In this document: positions 38,801-52,400 of the stretch, in pieces
Layout: every line of letters begins with the position of its first letter
How positions within the stretch are numbered: position 1 is the stretch's first letter
Assembly (NCBI RefSeq): GCF_000237925.1
Contig: NC_031501.1
Location: 5,958,166-6,022,165 of the forward strand
Source of the DNA: Schistosoma mansoni
Lineage: Eukaryota; Platyhelminthes; Trematoda; Strigeidida; Schistosomatidae
Direction: 5' to 3'
DNA length: 64,000 nucleotides
Position numbers and translations under genes: made by a program
Notes under the pieces: generated by a model
Seen by the model: the letters and a program-made list of their open reading frames with translations, nothing else
The model's database searches: none
What the model was told of the DNA's origin: nothing

Positions 38801-41800
38801 GATCCTGACGGGGAAAATTCTAGTAATGGGAGGTCAATATGCAAATTAAAGTACTATCGGTAATTGAGTGTCAACGAAGGACTCAACAAAAATTGAAAAG
38901 AAACAGAATGGATTGGTACAAACTAGAGATTTGGACGAAAATAAAAAAATGGATGGAACTTAGCATCTGGAATCCATTCTACATTACTTCACCCAGCATT
39001 TTAAATCATACACAACAATTCTTATGTGACTAAACTAGAAAGTCTGTGGACCAGCAGTTAAAGATTTGATAGATTACGAATGTATAAAGGTAGACGATGG
39101 TTGGACATGAATAACAAATATCTTAGTCAATCCAGTTGTAAATGTTCTATACACTTATCAATCCACTTTGTTTTTTCAAATAATACTCTACGCTTAACCC
39201 CAGAATTACGTACCTACCAATCAACGACCCATGTTTCTCATAGGATTTTATATTCAAGTGATTAATCGAAAAAGTGCATTCACAAATCAAACAAAAAACA
39301 ACACTTTTTAAGATAAACGTTTTTCAATTCAATGAATTGATAAGTCCGCTGTGAAGATATAAATAGATTGTTCAGACTGCGTTCCTCGGCACATTTTGAA
39401 AAAAAATTGTTCAGTAGTGAAATGAATACTCAGTAGAGAAACTGAACATTCGAATTCGACATTTCATAGTGTATTATTTAACGTATGTTATGTAATGTAA
39501 ATTCACATCGTCAACAAAGTAATGAATAATTTTTCCTGGAAACCAAATTTTCTTTCACTGTTTTATATGATATAAGTTTCATTATGTGTCAAAGCACTAT
39601 TTCGGTTAAGGCAAGACTTGCTCGAAGCTAAACACAACCAATCAAGGTAGTAAAAACCAAAGAAATGGGAACATGAATATCTTCAGAGGTGAATGTCAAT
39701 GCCCACAATAGTTGTGTTAATTAATTTATTAGTCTAAATGGATGCGTAAAATATTAGGAATAGTTATAATTAGTTTGATTAGAAGTAGCAATTACAGCGC
39801 TTTTTTAATCTATCCTACTACCAAATTATAAATGAAGAATTTTAGCCTAAAAGTGGGTACGCCGATTCTTAATGTCGACAAAAAAAGAACAATAGTGTAT
39901 TAATTACAAATCATATAGAATCCAGTGGCTACGTTCCAGCTGATATATATATATATATATATCAAACTCAGTATAACTGTTGTGCGATGGGTTATCTATT
40001 TTCAAACAAAATGTATGAGATAGTTTGAACACAATAATTGAAATTTGAAGAGCAGTCTCAGGAAGTAAATATTAAAAAAATGGACAAATGATCTTGAAGG
40101 GAAGAGGGATAAAGGTGATCCAAACATACCTCGATTTATTTCACATGGCTTGTAAGTAATATTGGATGGTGGAATTCCACATTTCTGCTGAGAATTCTTC
40201 AGTAAATAAGGTGCGGGATTATGTTTTCTTTCATTATTGTTGATATGTTGCATGTTAACAGTTCCTGTCACGGTCGTCGACTGAGTCATAATACAACTGG
40301 TTGGAGTATTTAGATGAGTTGACAACTCTGTACTCATGTTATTATTACTATTATTAGAAGGATAAGTTCGTTGATGAGGTGGTGGTGGTGGTGGAGGTGA
40401 AGAAATTGAATTAGAAAATTGACTAGTCGGTGTATTGACCACTACATTTGCACCAGCAATCAGCTGACTTTTACGCCGATGGTTAGTCTGTTCGATAACA
40501 TTTGCCAAACGTTGTTGAACTCCTATTGTTGCTGTTGTTGGAATCAAAACTTTGGGTAGATCGTCTTGGATAGGGTTAAATGGAACAGTATTTCCTGAAT
40601 TCAATGCTATCTGATCGGGTACAATAGATATTGTTGTTCTCAAGATATTGTTGTCATTACTGTTATTATTAGTTGGTAAGCGTGAAATGTTATGGTGAGA
40701 ATGATGATCAGTTGGAAGTTGATTGAATTTTATTGGATCGCATGCCTTTTCCAAAAAAAGAAAAAAACGTATAAAAAGGGAGGTTCAGGAGAAGATAATT
40801 CCTTTTTTGACAGTGATGTGAAATTCAATATAGAAATGTGCTTAAAGATAAACTTCTAAACATAGTAATCATGCAATCCATTTTTGAACTGACTGTTTGA
40901 ATTTTCCCATTGATGTTTAAGACAAGAATTGATTAGTTCCTTATTGGCATATGTGTATCCTATACAGATCGTCTCGATATTGTTTCAAATCACAAGCATT
41001 ATAAGCAGAGATGGGTGATGATTAGCAGTGGAATTCAGGATGGGCGTTTGATCTTGTTTGCGACTCGTCGTCCGCATGTATCTGCATCCCAGAATTGATG
41101 GCCGCCCGGGGTCTCGAACCTAGAGTCCTAAATAGGACGAATCGCACATCCTGAATTTCAGTGCTAACCCCCATCTCCGCTTCTAGTAATAATGATTATA
41201 TATTATTAATAATGCTAAAACTGGTGAATAAATGGTAAAAACGTATTGACACATAAGACAACAGATTAAATAACAGCTGTAATTATCTCATTCGTTCACA
41301 ATTTCCTTATTTTCAGTAATAACCAATAAACAATCGAGTAAAGTCTTACGTTGACAACAATTGATTGACTGAAACGTTGCGAAGCATTTAAGATCAAAAA
41401 AAGTATCTTTAACGTACGCAGATAACTAGACTCACTAAAGTGAGTCAATGTTCGGCGAGACTATAATTTATGAATGAAACAACGGAATTAAAGATGGCAA
41501 CACTTAGATTTTGGCGCTAAGTTCATGCATCCATAGGATTGAATAGCATTTCGGAATTATAGCTGATGTCACTATGTGATGAAAACCATAACTCTAATTT
41601 TTAACCCTAACGTCTAACTTTAAATGTTAGTTCTAATTCCGTACACTAATTTATAACCCTCTTTTGACCTTAGTAAGTAGGTGAGTCTTCACAAGGTTAG
41701 TTTGGCGTCGCTCAAAAATCATCTATAAATTATAATCTTACCGAATATTCACTCAATCTCATCATAACCTTGAATGATCAATTGTCAAGTGTTCTCTAAC

Positions 41801-43388
41801 AGCTACTCATAATTTGTAAGAAAAATGTATCCTTCCTATCGTTCCATTGAATTGTATGTATATTATCGAAGAGTCATAGATTTATTGTACACAAATATAT
41901 ATACTGTGACAATTACTTCAGCACATGCAGAAAATCACATAAAGTACTTAACCTAATGCTTGAAAATCGGATGATAAATTCATTGGTAGCCGAGACTCGT
42001 TTTACTGATAGATTTGTACTGTGAAGTGATCAACCATCCTTATAACTATAATTAAGTCAGTTTGAAGTATGTTGACCACCTACAGTGATATTTTGGCGAC
42101 ATTTGAGATGACTTATTCAACTCCTAAATAGGAAATATCACTTCATGAATGGTTTAGTTTAAATATGAGTTTTATTATCTCTGGTAGCGTGGTGAATGCC
42201 AGAATAATGATATAAATAAGAAACATTTCATCAGGATTTTTCTGTGCTAAGAGAAATGTTTGAGCAAATCAGATGCCAGTTTGTTAATCACGTGAGTACA
42301 TTGAGCAATGTTTCTGTGTAATGATATACAGGCGTAAATTATGACTTATGAAGGTAGAGAACATATACAGATTAAAGGAAACTGATTACAGACATCAGAC
42401 AGGGAACTGACTGTAAAAGGTGGTAAATTTCATGTAAATATTCATGCTGATTTTAGATTCGGAGTGCTACAGTAAAAGTAAACAATTAAGTAAAGAGATT
42501 GTGAACGTTTTTTAAATCACATCTAACAACCGTCTACTTAAATATTCAGGAACTGATCTGGGAAAGAAAACACAAAGTAGTTAAACCAAGTTACTTTAAT
42601 TAGCCCACAAAATCTTTGACTCATGATCTAACGAGCATCATAGAGAATGGCTAGTTTTATATATGCTACCATCAGACATCATAATTCTTTGTTAGAAAAT
42701 AGACACAAAGATAACCGTTACGTAATAAATTTCAGTATACATATACATAAACCCTTTTCTCCGATAACATTTTCAAACAATTTTTCACAGTTTAATATCA
42801 GCTATTCATGCAATTCGCTCATAAATATACAAGCTTATCATAATATCAGTAACATTTTAGTTGATTGTTTGTTTTATCTGACTCATAAGTTTATCACTGT
42901 GATTGAACTTTTGTCTATTCCAATAGTTTCCAACTATAAACCAGTTGAATCACTATAAAATTTATTTGGTTTATAGAATTAACTCAGATAAACTTACTTT
43001 AATAACCTAAATGTGTAACAGTTTTAAATGCCATTTAAACAAAAGCATTAAACCCGTCAACATACTGGGATATTTCATTCGTTAACTTGGATCTTGTCTA
43101 TATTTTCAACCTTGGCAACTTATTAAAAACACTGAAAACATTTATTATTGATGTATGGTAAGACATTCATAAAAACAAGATTTTAGGAAATTCCACTCCG
43201 ATCACTTAAAAAGATAGATTCCATGTAAATATATCATTTGACTTTGTTCAATCTTAGCGCTGTTACCGCAAAGATCTGAATTCAATTCTGTATGGGTAAG
43301 CGCCAGTGCGGAGCCAAACAGAACAGGCCAGAAAAACCTTTCAATACCTTCTGATTTCCGAACTGTTATCCAACTGAAGTCAGCAAAA

Positions 43389-43434
<46 letters not shown>

Positions 43435-46400
43435 CACATCAACCGTATCAACAAAAAACGAAATAACATACATGATTTTGTTTCTGGCTGCTGACACCAG
43501 CGCTAGCCTGTGATAATATCAAACCGTTTGTAACTGCATTATTAGATATCATAGACACAGGTTGATCATATGTATTGAATAAAGAACAAACTTGTTTATT
43601 TGATTCCGAAGTCGATTCTACATAAGGCAATTTACTACTTATACTCGTATTAGTAGCTGTTTCAGTAGCAGGTGCAGTAGTTGTATTCATGGTAACATTT
43701 GAACGAACAGTGCAAAAATGAAGTAAACGATCAATAAATGGTGGTCGTCCATTCGGCATTTTCACTAATGGTGCTGAACGTTGAAGTTGTGTCGATAATA
43801 TAATCTTTCCATTTGAAGGATCAATAGTACACCAAGTGAATAAGTATTGATTCAATAAATTACTATTTTCAACAGTTGTTTTCTGATTAGCATTGAGGTG
43901 TAAATTAGCAGTCGATGAGGCATCCAATAAATTTGAAGGAATTAAACTGATTAATTTATCCGTAGCCAATATAAAATGTTGTGAACCTAAGTGATTTAAC
44001 TGATGTTTTGATAATAATTGGCGACACGTTTCTAATGGTTCACCCCATAAAGTGAAAACTGGATGTTGACTGGATACAAAGCCGAATATACATGATCCAG
44101 AATGAAGAGCTAGATTTAATGAGAGGGCGGGAAGTATTTGCAAAGAGGAAAGGAAACAGATAGTTTAATGGTCACTTATGGGCGAGAATCAATTAATTAT
44201 TTGTTAACCAATATAAAAAGCTCATTCTAACCTTTAAACTATGTAGAATATGATCACAGACTTCAATATATTACAAAAATATACAACTAACACTTATTAA
44301 ACGGATAAGGGCTTTCCTAACTATGTACACTAATAGATAATACATTGCAGTGTGAAGTGATATGAGCAATAAATAAAATAGAGCATACAAGTGAATCAAG
44401 TTGATAAGTCCTAGCAAAGGTAAAAGTGCATGTTTCATCTACAAATCCCATACTTCATTTAAATAGAGGAGAAGAAAAGATATCCAAAGCTTATTTGTTG
44501 ACATAAACTGACTGTCATACTCCGTTCATTTATATTCATTTCAACAAATTAATTTTTAATTGAAAAGTAGTCAGAAGTAACTTGAATAATCAGCCGAAAA
44601 TTTTTATTAGTATATGCATTACAAATGGCTAACACAAGTGTGTGTGTGTGTCATGAAGACCGAGGAAATAACGTACACCTATATGTAACCATCTCGTCAC
44701 CAATTCTAACACATATAATTAAACTATTATTATTATTATACCATCTTCAATATTAACAACACAGGATACATGTGACAAAGTGACTGTATCAATCATATGA
44801 CGACAAATGAAGTAGACTGATACGAATGCAGCATACAAACAGCAGTAGAAAACTAATAACTGATGCGAAACTGAATAAATACTTTGTTTTTTTTAAGAAG
44901 AGGAAAGGCATAACAGGTAGAACTGGAAGAAAAAACATTTGATGATAAATATTAAGAAAAAGGTCAGAAATAAATACTGTCCAGCAGCATCCTAATAATC
45001 ATAATAACAGAGCCGATTATGATTGATCTGTATACGTTATTGAAAATAAGACAGGGGGATTTTTGTTTTTTTTTCTTAGGTTTAGATGGTCGATTTGAAG
45101 CCATACTTTCAACATTGGTTAAATTTTTTTATAATCATCGTGACAAGTGGTTAGTGACTTCTGCTGATATGGTTTAGAATTGGCTGGAATAATGTAAATA
45201 TATCCACAGTTTGTCTTCCCATAGATTGTGAGTTCTAAAATTAAGATATCTGAAAACAATTATACTGGATTATGTCTTGAACATTTCATGTCGCTGTACT
45301 TATGCGGTGTAACACCTTCGATTGATGGATATATTGGTCAAGTTTTCCGTTGCCTTTGACAGACGTAAGGCGTAATTTACGTATGCGGGACTGATGATAC
45401 CATTCGGTTGCTGAAAACCGAAATGAAGTACAGTTCAAACCTGAAACTTACTACTGTGTTGGGATAGCAATTACTTTCCAAACAAAATTAAATAAGATTA
45501 AACGTATTTGAAATGAACAAAAGGAGATCCCAGAATATTAAAAATAATGACATAACGTTTTGGAATGCAACCACAAGAAACGAGCATATCCGCTCTACTT
45601 TGTTCTACCAGAATAATTGATTTCTGAGATATATGCAAACTTATACATGCAGTTGGCAGTGACAAAGAAGGGGATCTTTATTCCATCATGACGATATAAA
45701 ATAACTTCTAACCAACTTCATCAACACCATTACATTAACTTCTACGTACAATACCTATTTTATAAGTGAACTGAAGTGAATGCATGTTATTCCGCTCACA
45801 CCTTTAACTTTCTTCGCTTCAGGCTCACTACACTTCATATATACATATAAATGTTACTAAGAATTAAATTAGATCTCGATGAAGATATAAATGAAATTAA
45901 TACTATTAGACAACATTATGTGTATGCGTTGGTATCAAGCGAATGCTAAAACTCAACTAGGTGTAGTTAGGCACGAATTTGTAACAGACCGATTGAAATT
46001 CCTAGACAATAAGATCATCGCTTCCAGTAATATAAACGCGTACTCACAATATTGTTTAACTCAATAAAGATCATTAGGTGAAATATAATAATAGATATAT
46101 TACTTAAGCTGAAACTTACCAGCTTGAACATAAATTTGTCTACTACAAGATGATGAGGAGGGAGAAGAGGATTTCGTCTTCTGATTTATTTGATCACAAA
46201 TAACAATAACACGTTCAATAAACTTGATTAAACAGCTCCATTGATTTACAGTTGTCTGTGATGCTTTCAAAGAATGATGATTCTGACAATCCTGTACGGG
46301 TGTTCATTTAGAAAACAAAAGAGCAATAAATAAATATAAGGGAAAGTTTGTTCTCAAAAGTTTAATTTTCCTCATCACTACAAACACAAATGAACTTTGG

Positions 46401-49400
46401 GATGGAGTGCTTTACGGTAGAGCATTCGCAACGATTAGATTGTATAAACCACAATTACAACAAATTCTTTTCCGAGATTTTAACAACAGTGATTGTTAGT
46501 TAGTGAACATTAACGTACATCTTAACACAGTTGTACGTTGGTTGAAGTTTCCACTTCCTATTATAATCTAATGGTCGAGCTTGTTTATTATAATGACCTG
46601 ATCAAGCTATATTGGACGTACTGTCCTTCAGATTACTTACTTAATTACTTTTGCCTGTTACTCCCAATGGAGCAGAGGCCACCCACCAGCATTCTCCAAC
46701 CCACTCTGTCCTGGCTGTGCCTTTCTTTCTAGTTCTATCCAGTTTTTGTTCATTCTTTTCATGTCTGTTTCCATTTCTCGGCGTATTGTGTTCTTTGGTC
46801 TTCCTCTTCTCCTTTGGCCTTCAGGATTCCATCTGAGGGCTTGCCTTGTGATGCAGTTGGGTGATTTCCTCAATGTGTGTCCTATCCACTTCCAGTGCTT
46901 CTTCCTGATTTCTTCCTCCGCTGGAATCTGGTTTGTTGTTTGCCACAGTAGGTTGTTGCTGATAGTGTTTGGCCAACGGATCCGAAGTATCTTGCGTAGA
47001 CAACTATTGATAAACACCTGTATCTTTTGGATAATGGCTTTCGTAGTTCTCCACCTGTCCTTCACATAATATTAGGAAATTAAACCAAAGTCTAAACAAT
47101 ATCAACTTTACATAACATCATGAAGTCAATATTGAATGCTGAAATATGACAATCATACTCCTTAACTAATTCTGAAGAGATCATTCGGCTGGAAATGGTT
47201 AAGTTGTTCAAATTATTTTTCGTTTTCATTGCATTCATATTTCTAAAATGATCTATCTATCATTGCCCCCAAATGCCCTGGTACGGCCGAGAGTGGAGAG
47301 AGTCCGCTCTCCCTCTCGAAATGCTCTCATATGGCCACGCGTATATAGCCTCTAACAGGGAATCCCTACTCACTGCCTTCTCGTGGCATTACTGCTGTTT
47401 ACGAAATTAAGAGGACGAAAAGCGAATGTCCACCCCGTTGATGGACACGGGAAGTTCACCTAGGGGAGTTGGAAAACCCTGATTGCAACCAATGGTGCGC
47501 ATGGGCTCCAGTATCCTGAGGAAACGAATGGCGTATGAATCAATTGTTGGTCACCGGCTACCATGGGACTGCATCTCCTCACGATGGTCCACTGTCTTGT
47601 GGGTTAGACCTTTAGGTCAAAGGCTCGGGATGTGGCCCCCTAAGAAAACCACCTGCTTCTGTCTGGGCACCTGGGCAGTATCACAGCCATCACACAAATA
47701 AATGAAATAATGAAAGTATCACGTTCATGAAGCAGAACTTAATAAATCATTAAATGTAATGAAAAAGTAAATCACTTGTAAACAAAACAATTGTCAATTA
47801 ATTATTTACTTCAATTGACCCAATGAAAGACAAAATGATTTTGTTTTGTTTTGATGACTAAACAAGTTTGGTTTGTTTGTTTATTATATTTTTTTAATGG
47901 AAAAAAGAAGAAAAAAAAAACATTTGTGCATGAATTCGTAAACTATACTAACTGTGACACAGTGAACAAAGGGATACATACATATTGAAATTATTAAAAA
48001 ACCATTGAACATTAACCAATGTGCAGGTATAATTCACTGATACTTAAAATGTCATTAAGAAAACTACAATCTAAATTCCATAAGTCATAGTTATCAAACA
48101 TATATGTACGGAATATGTTGTAGGTTATAAACAAAAACGAACCTTGCGTCAAATTGTTGAATAGAACGTTGAAACTATTTGATTCCAGTAGCTGAGATTT
48201 ACAAATATTGAACGATTTTTTTTATTTATTACTAATGTTAAAGTTAGAATAACATATATAAGTGGACAATATTGTTTTCAGACAGATTGTTAACAGGCTA
48301 TACTCCAAATATATATCAATATATTCTGTATGGAGATTTGTGTAAGTTGTAGTATTTTCATGAGTCTATCTAAACTAGACCATTATTGAAAACCTGGAAG
48401 CATTGGACGGCTATTTCGTCCTACTATGGAACTCCTTAGCAGTGGGTAGTACTCGTGAATTCATATGTGAAGATACTACAATCTCCACAAATCCCCATAC
48501 TGATAATAATCATGTCCTCACTAGTGACTAGTTTTAAGATGGATTTCCTGGAGTTTTGGTGAGAAGGCGTGACCAGTGGAGTTCAATCTATATCTTATCT
48601 GAGACGGCTATCTACCTTAGACAATTGATGAAGGTTTGTACAAGATCATAGATCGATTGAAGTTAGGCATTAACACCGTTGGATGCTTGCTCAGTGGTCT
48701 GGAGGTTAAGCGTTCGCATGTGAGAGCGAGGGTATAGGGTCTGAATCCCACATCCTGAATCGTGAACGCGTACTGCTGAGGAGTCCTATACTAGGACGAA
48801 AGGGCCGTCCAATGCTTCCAGGTTATCAATGGTGGTCTGGCTTACATCGGCTCCTAAATTCAACCATGTAAAGATTTGAATATTTATCTGAAAATATTAA
48901 ACCAATCACGTCGGATTTTGAGCGAATGATTATAAAGAAATGGATGGCATAGCTACAAATAAAAATACATAACAGAAGCTTTAGGGATTCAAAGTTTAAT
49001 TCATATGTCCAGAAGAGAGTTCATGACGTCGCGACCCCTTCCTTAGAGGGATATGACTTATTAAACAACTTTTTTCACATTCTGTATTGGTTCATCATTC
49101 TTCACCCCCTTCCCTTTATGTTCTTCACTATCTGATTACTTGCACAATTTTATTGAGTAGTTTGAAAAATGTTTTGTGACTATTATTTTAAAGCCTATTT
49201 GTGCAAGTTTGACCTACTTCCTATGTTAAACCATTGACCGGAATTTTCAATATTTTATTATTCTTATCAGTACTAGTTCATCTGTCTTCTTTTCATCAAT
49301 TTGTACTATGTATAGTTAAGAAATCCATTTCATTGTGATATTTTACCTATAAATTGCTTCGACTGGTTGAATATTTTCATATACCCATGTAACGTAAAGC

Positions 49401-52400
49401 CTGATGATAATCTAATTGAAAACAATATTGTTCGTTTATATATGCTGTCCTGATTTTTCATACTTTAGGAGCAGCAACAATTCTGTAACTAAATTGTGCA
49501 GCTGGGTGATGCGGAAACGGATATGCCACATGAAACCATTTCCCTGAAGACTATAGGTGGGTCTTGTGGACTAATGTTAAAAAGTACGAAACCTAGATAG
49601 AGTAGGGTTTCCTGTTGACTAATTTCCACCACCTAACACATTACAATATAACTTCCCACAATAAAGAAATCATCAATTGAGAGTATACTTTATGCATTAC
49701 AAAATACATGCATATCATCAATTAAATATTAATTTTCTGTTAAATAAAAATATATCTGAAAATCAATTTACTTACAGACTCTTCATGTGTTCCAAGTCCA
49801 GTCGCATATCCAACCATTGTTCCTCCTGCATAAACTTTAATTAGATTTAATTTAGACGATACAGTCTGTGAAGGTGTTGATGATGATGACGACGATAATA
49901 ATGACGAAAATAATTTTTCATTATCCTTTGCATTTTTATTTAATGTATTACTATTGTCACTCTCTCGTTCATTCATGGTATTTTCTCCTGGAACATCTAA
50001 TGTTGCCCCGGTTTGTTTCTGTTGTCCGAGAGCAAGTGAATCAACCAAATGAATAACACGATTTAATAAACGTACTCGATCAGCGATCTCTGTTGGCTCT
50101 TCATTGTTTACTTGTGTTTTTGACTTGGATTCTGAATTATTCATTGTTGCCGACGCAGTACTGTTATAAGATGAATCAGATGTTTGCTTTTGTTGTTGTG
50201 TTACTAATGGCTTTGATGGAATTACAATAAAATTTATTAAAACTAAACCGATATTCTGATGAGATTTACTGTAGATTTCTATTGCCCTCTCTGGACATGA
50301 TATTTTAGCTATCACAAAGCGTGGTACAATAGAAACTAGTAGACGTGCCAATGCTGAACTTGTCAATGATAACTTCTCCAAAGTAGATTGACTCTATATG
50401 AATTAAGAATAAATAATAATTATTATTATAACATCAATGCAAAAAAAGCAGTTCGACTGAGAAGTTTATGACATTAATTTAGAGACAGTTTTCGTTATAC
50501 ATTACCCTCAATGGGAGTATGATTGAGAACGAGGTATAACTGGAGAGTTGTTTCATTTTAGCATGGGATGCTCTTCAGCACTGGAAAACAATGGCTCTGA
50601 ATAAGCGATCGAACTCAGGATCTTTGTGAACCAGTTTACGTTGAAAATGTATATCATTAATGGACGTAAGAGTACCGCTTACAACATGAAACAATATCGG
50701 TTGATTTTCAATCTTTACCAGGGTTGTAAGTAGAAGGAAATTCCCATATTTAAACGACGAAAATTTCCAAATATTCTACTTAACTTTGAATGGTACTGTA
50801 GTGAATAAGAGTACAAGTGAAGACAATTGGATATATTTGAACACAAAATTTCAGAATCCCTTAGTAAAATCTGAGAACTATACAGTAAATACTTCATTTG
50901 CAAAATACTAGTCAATCGTCTCAGACTTTATTGTTCCTTCGTTTCCACACTAATCATTCTCTGTTCTCGTTCTCTCTTCTTCGATCTTCTTAACCTTGTG
51001 CCGCCAGGCATTTCACTTTAGATTGATGATACATACTATTTATATCTGTCGATATCACTAGCACACACCACAGTACAGCAACCTATATCAACTGAAGATG
51101 AATGCTACAACTAAAAATGGAGTTGCTAACAACGTTTTTATGTGTATAAAAGGTCAACTTCACTATATACAATGCCAGGTTACTTAACTTTGTTTCTATT
51201 AAGAAATGAGAAATACTATATAATACTGGTTTTCACAATTGCCAACAATCATTAAGCCCATATTACTCTGTGTCATTTCACTATAAATTATGCTGAAAGT
51301 CATTCATTTATAAAATAACCTATGGGATGAAAACAATTAACAGCATTGAACAGATACATATATAATTTTAACTGTAGACAGGGTAATTGGTGGAATGGAG
51401 GATATCTAGATATTTATCGAACTAGAATGTTCACGTTCATTGATAAGTAAATAACTGTGTGTGTGTGATAACTGTTTAACCTGTAGAAAAGCAATATTAA
51501 GGTTAGTTAGTCATTGATAAATATTGTAGCACCTGATAGAAGCATATACCACCGTAAGAGTGGAACATATGGAATTATTTTAAAACGTAAAAATTAGACG
51601 AAGTTAGAGAATGAATAGATTAGTGATTTATTTGAACACATAAATATTTGTACAAGGGGGCACCAGATATATATGCGCCACATTGCAGCAGAACGTGACC
51701 ACTGATACCCTCAACCCAATATAGAAGTTTACATTAGTCAGGTTAGTAATTGTCCCTTCCAGAAAAAAAACCCATCAAGGCTGAAATTCAAGCATATAAA
51801 CTGGTATCTGGCTATTGCGTCATACTAACTCATTATTTTATTCGAATCATTCTTAAAGTCCACAGTAGCGTCGAATGAATTTTCATAGAGAGCATGCTAA
51901 AATACTATTCTATTTGACAAAACAATAATGATGAAACATCCATGAAAAAATCCTAAAGCTCGGAGCACAACTCAGTAAATTATCACTGGTACCAAGAGTG
52001 CCACAGAAAGTTAAGTCCTAAACCTAAAAACATCAAGTTTTTTACTTATCACCTATGTCTAAAATAACTTCGAATCACGTACAATTGTGTAACCAACATT
52101 TTGTACGTAAGCATGTCATCTTACTACAGAAGACATATTTTCTGTTGAACAGTTGATTGTCTTTGGTATCAGTTCACTTAGAAGCTTATGTTGATAATTC
52201 GATTTTTTGACTAACTGTCAGTTAACCATATAGTATGAAAGCGTACAACCCATCAATCATCATTCTATTCAATATTTTAGCAGCCGAAATGGGCTCATCA
52301 TCAAAAAACATCAAAAATCTCCTTACATATCAGTAACTTGACAGTTTAAAATTAAGCAACTTAACTACATGTCTGTTTACTTTTATTTTGACGATGAAAT

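Noticed and set aside
42647-42958. 103-codon open frame in a cyclase intron
   Set aside because: No recognisable motif, no splice signals matching the gene phases, and composition like the rest of the intron.
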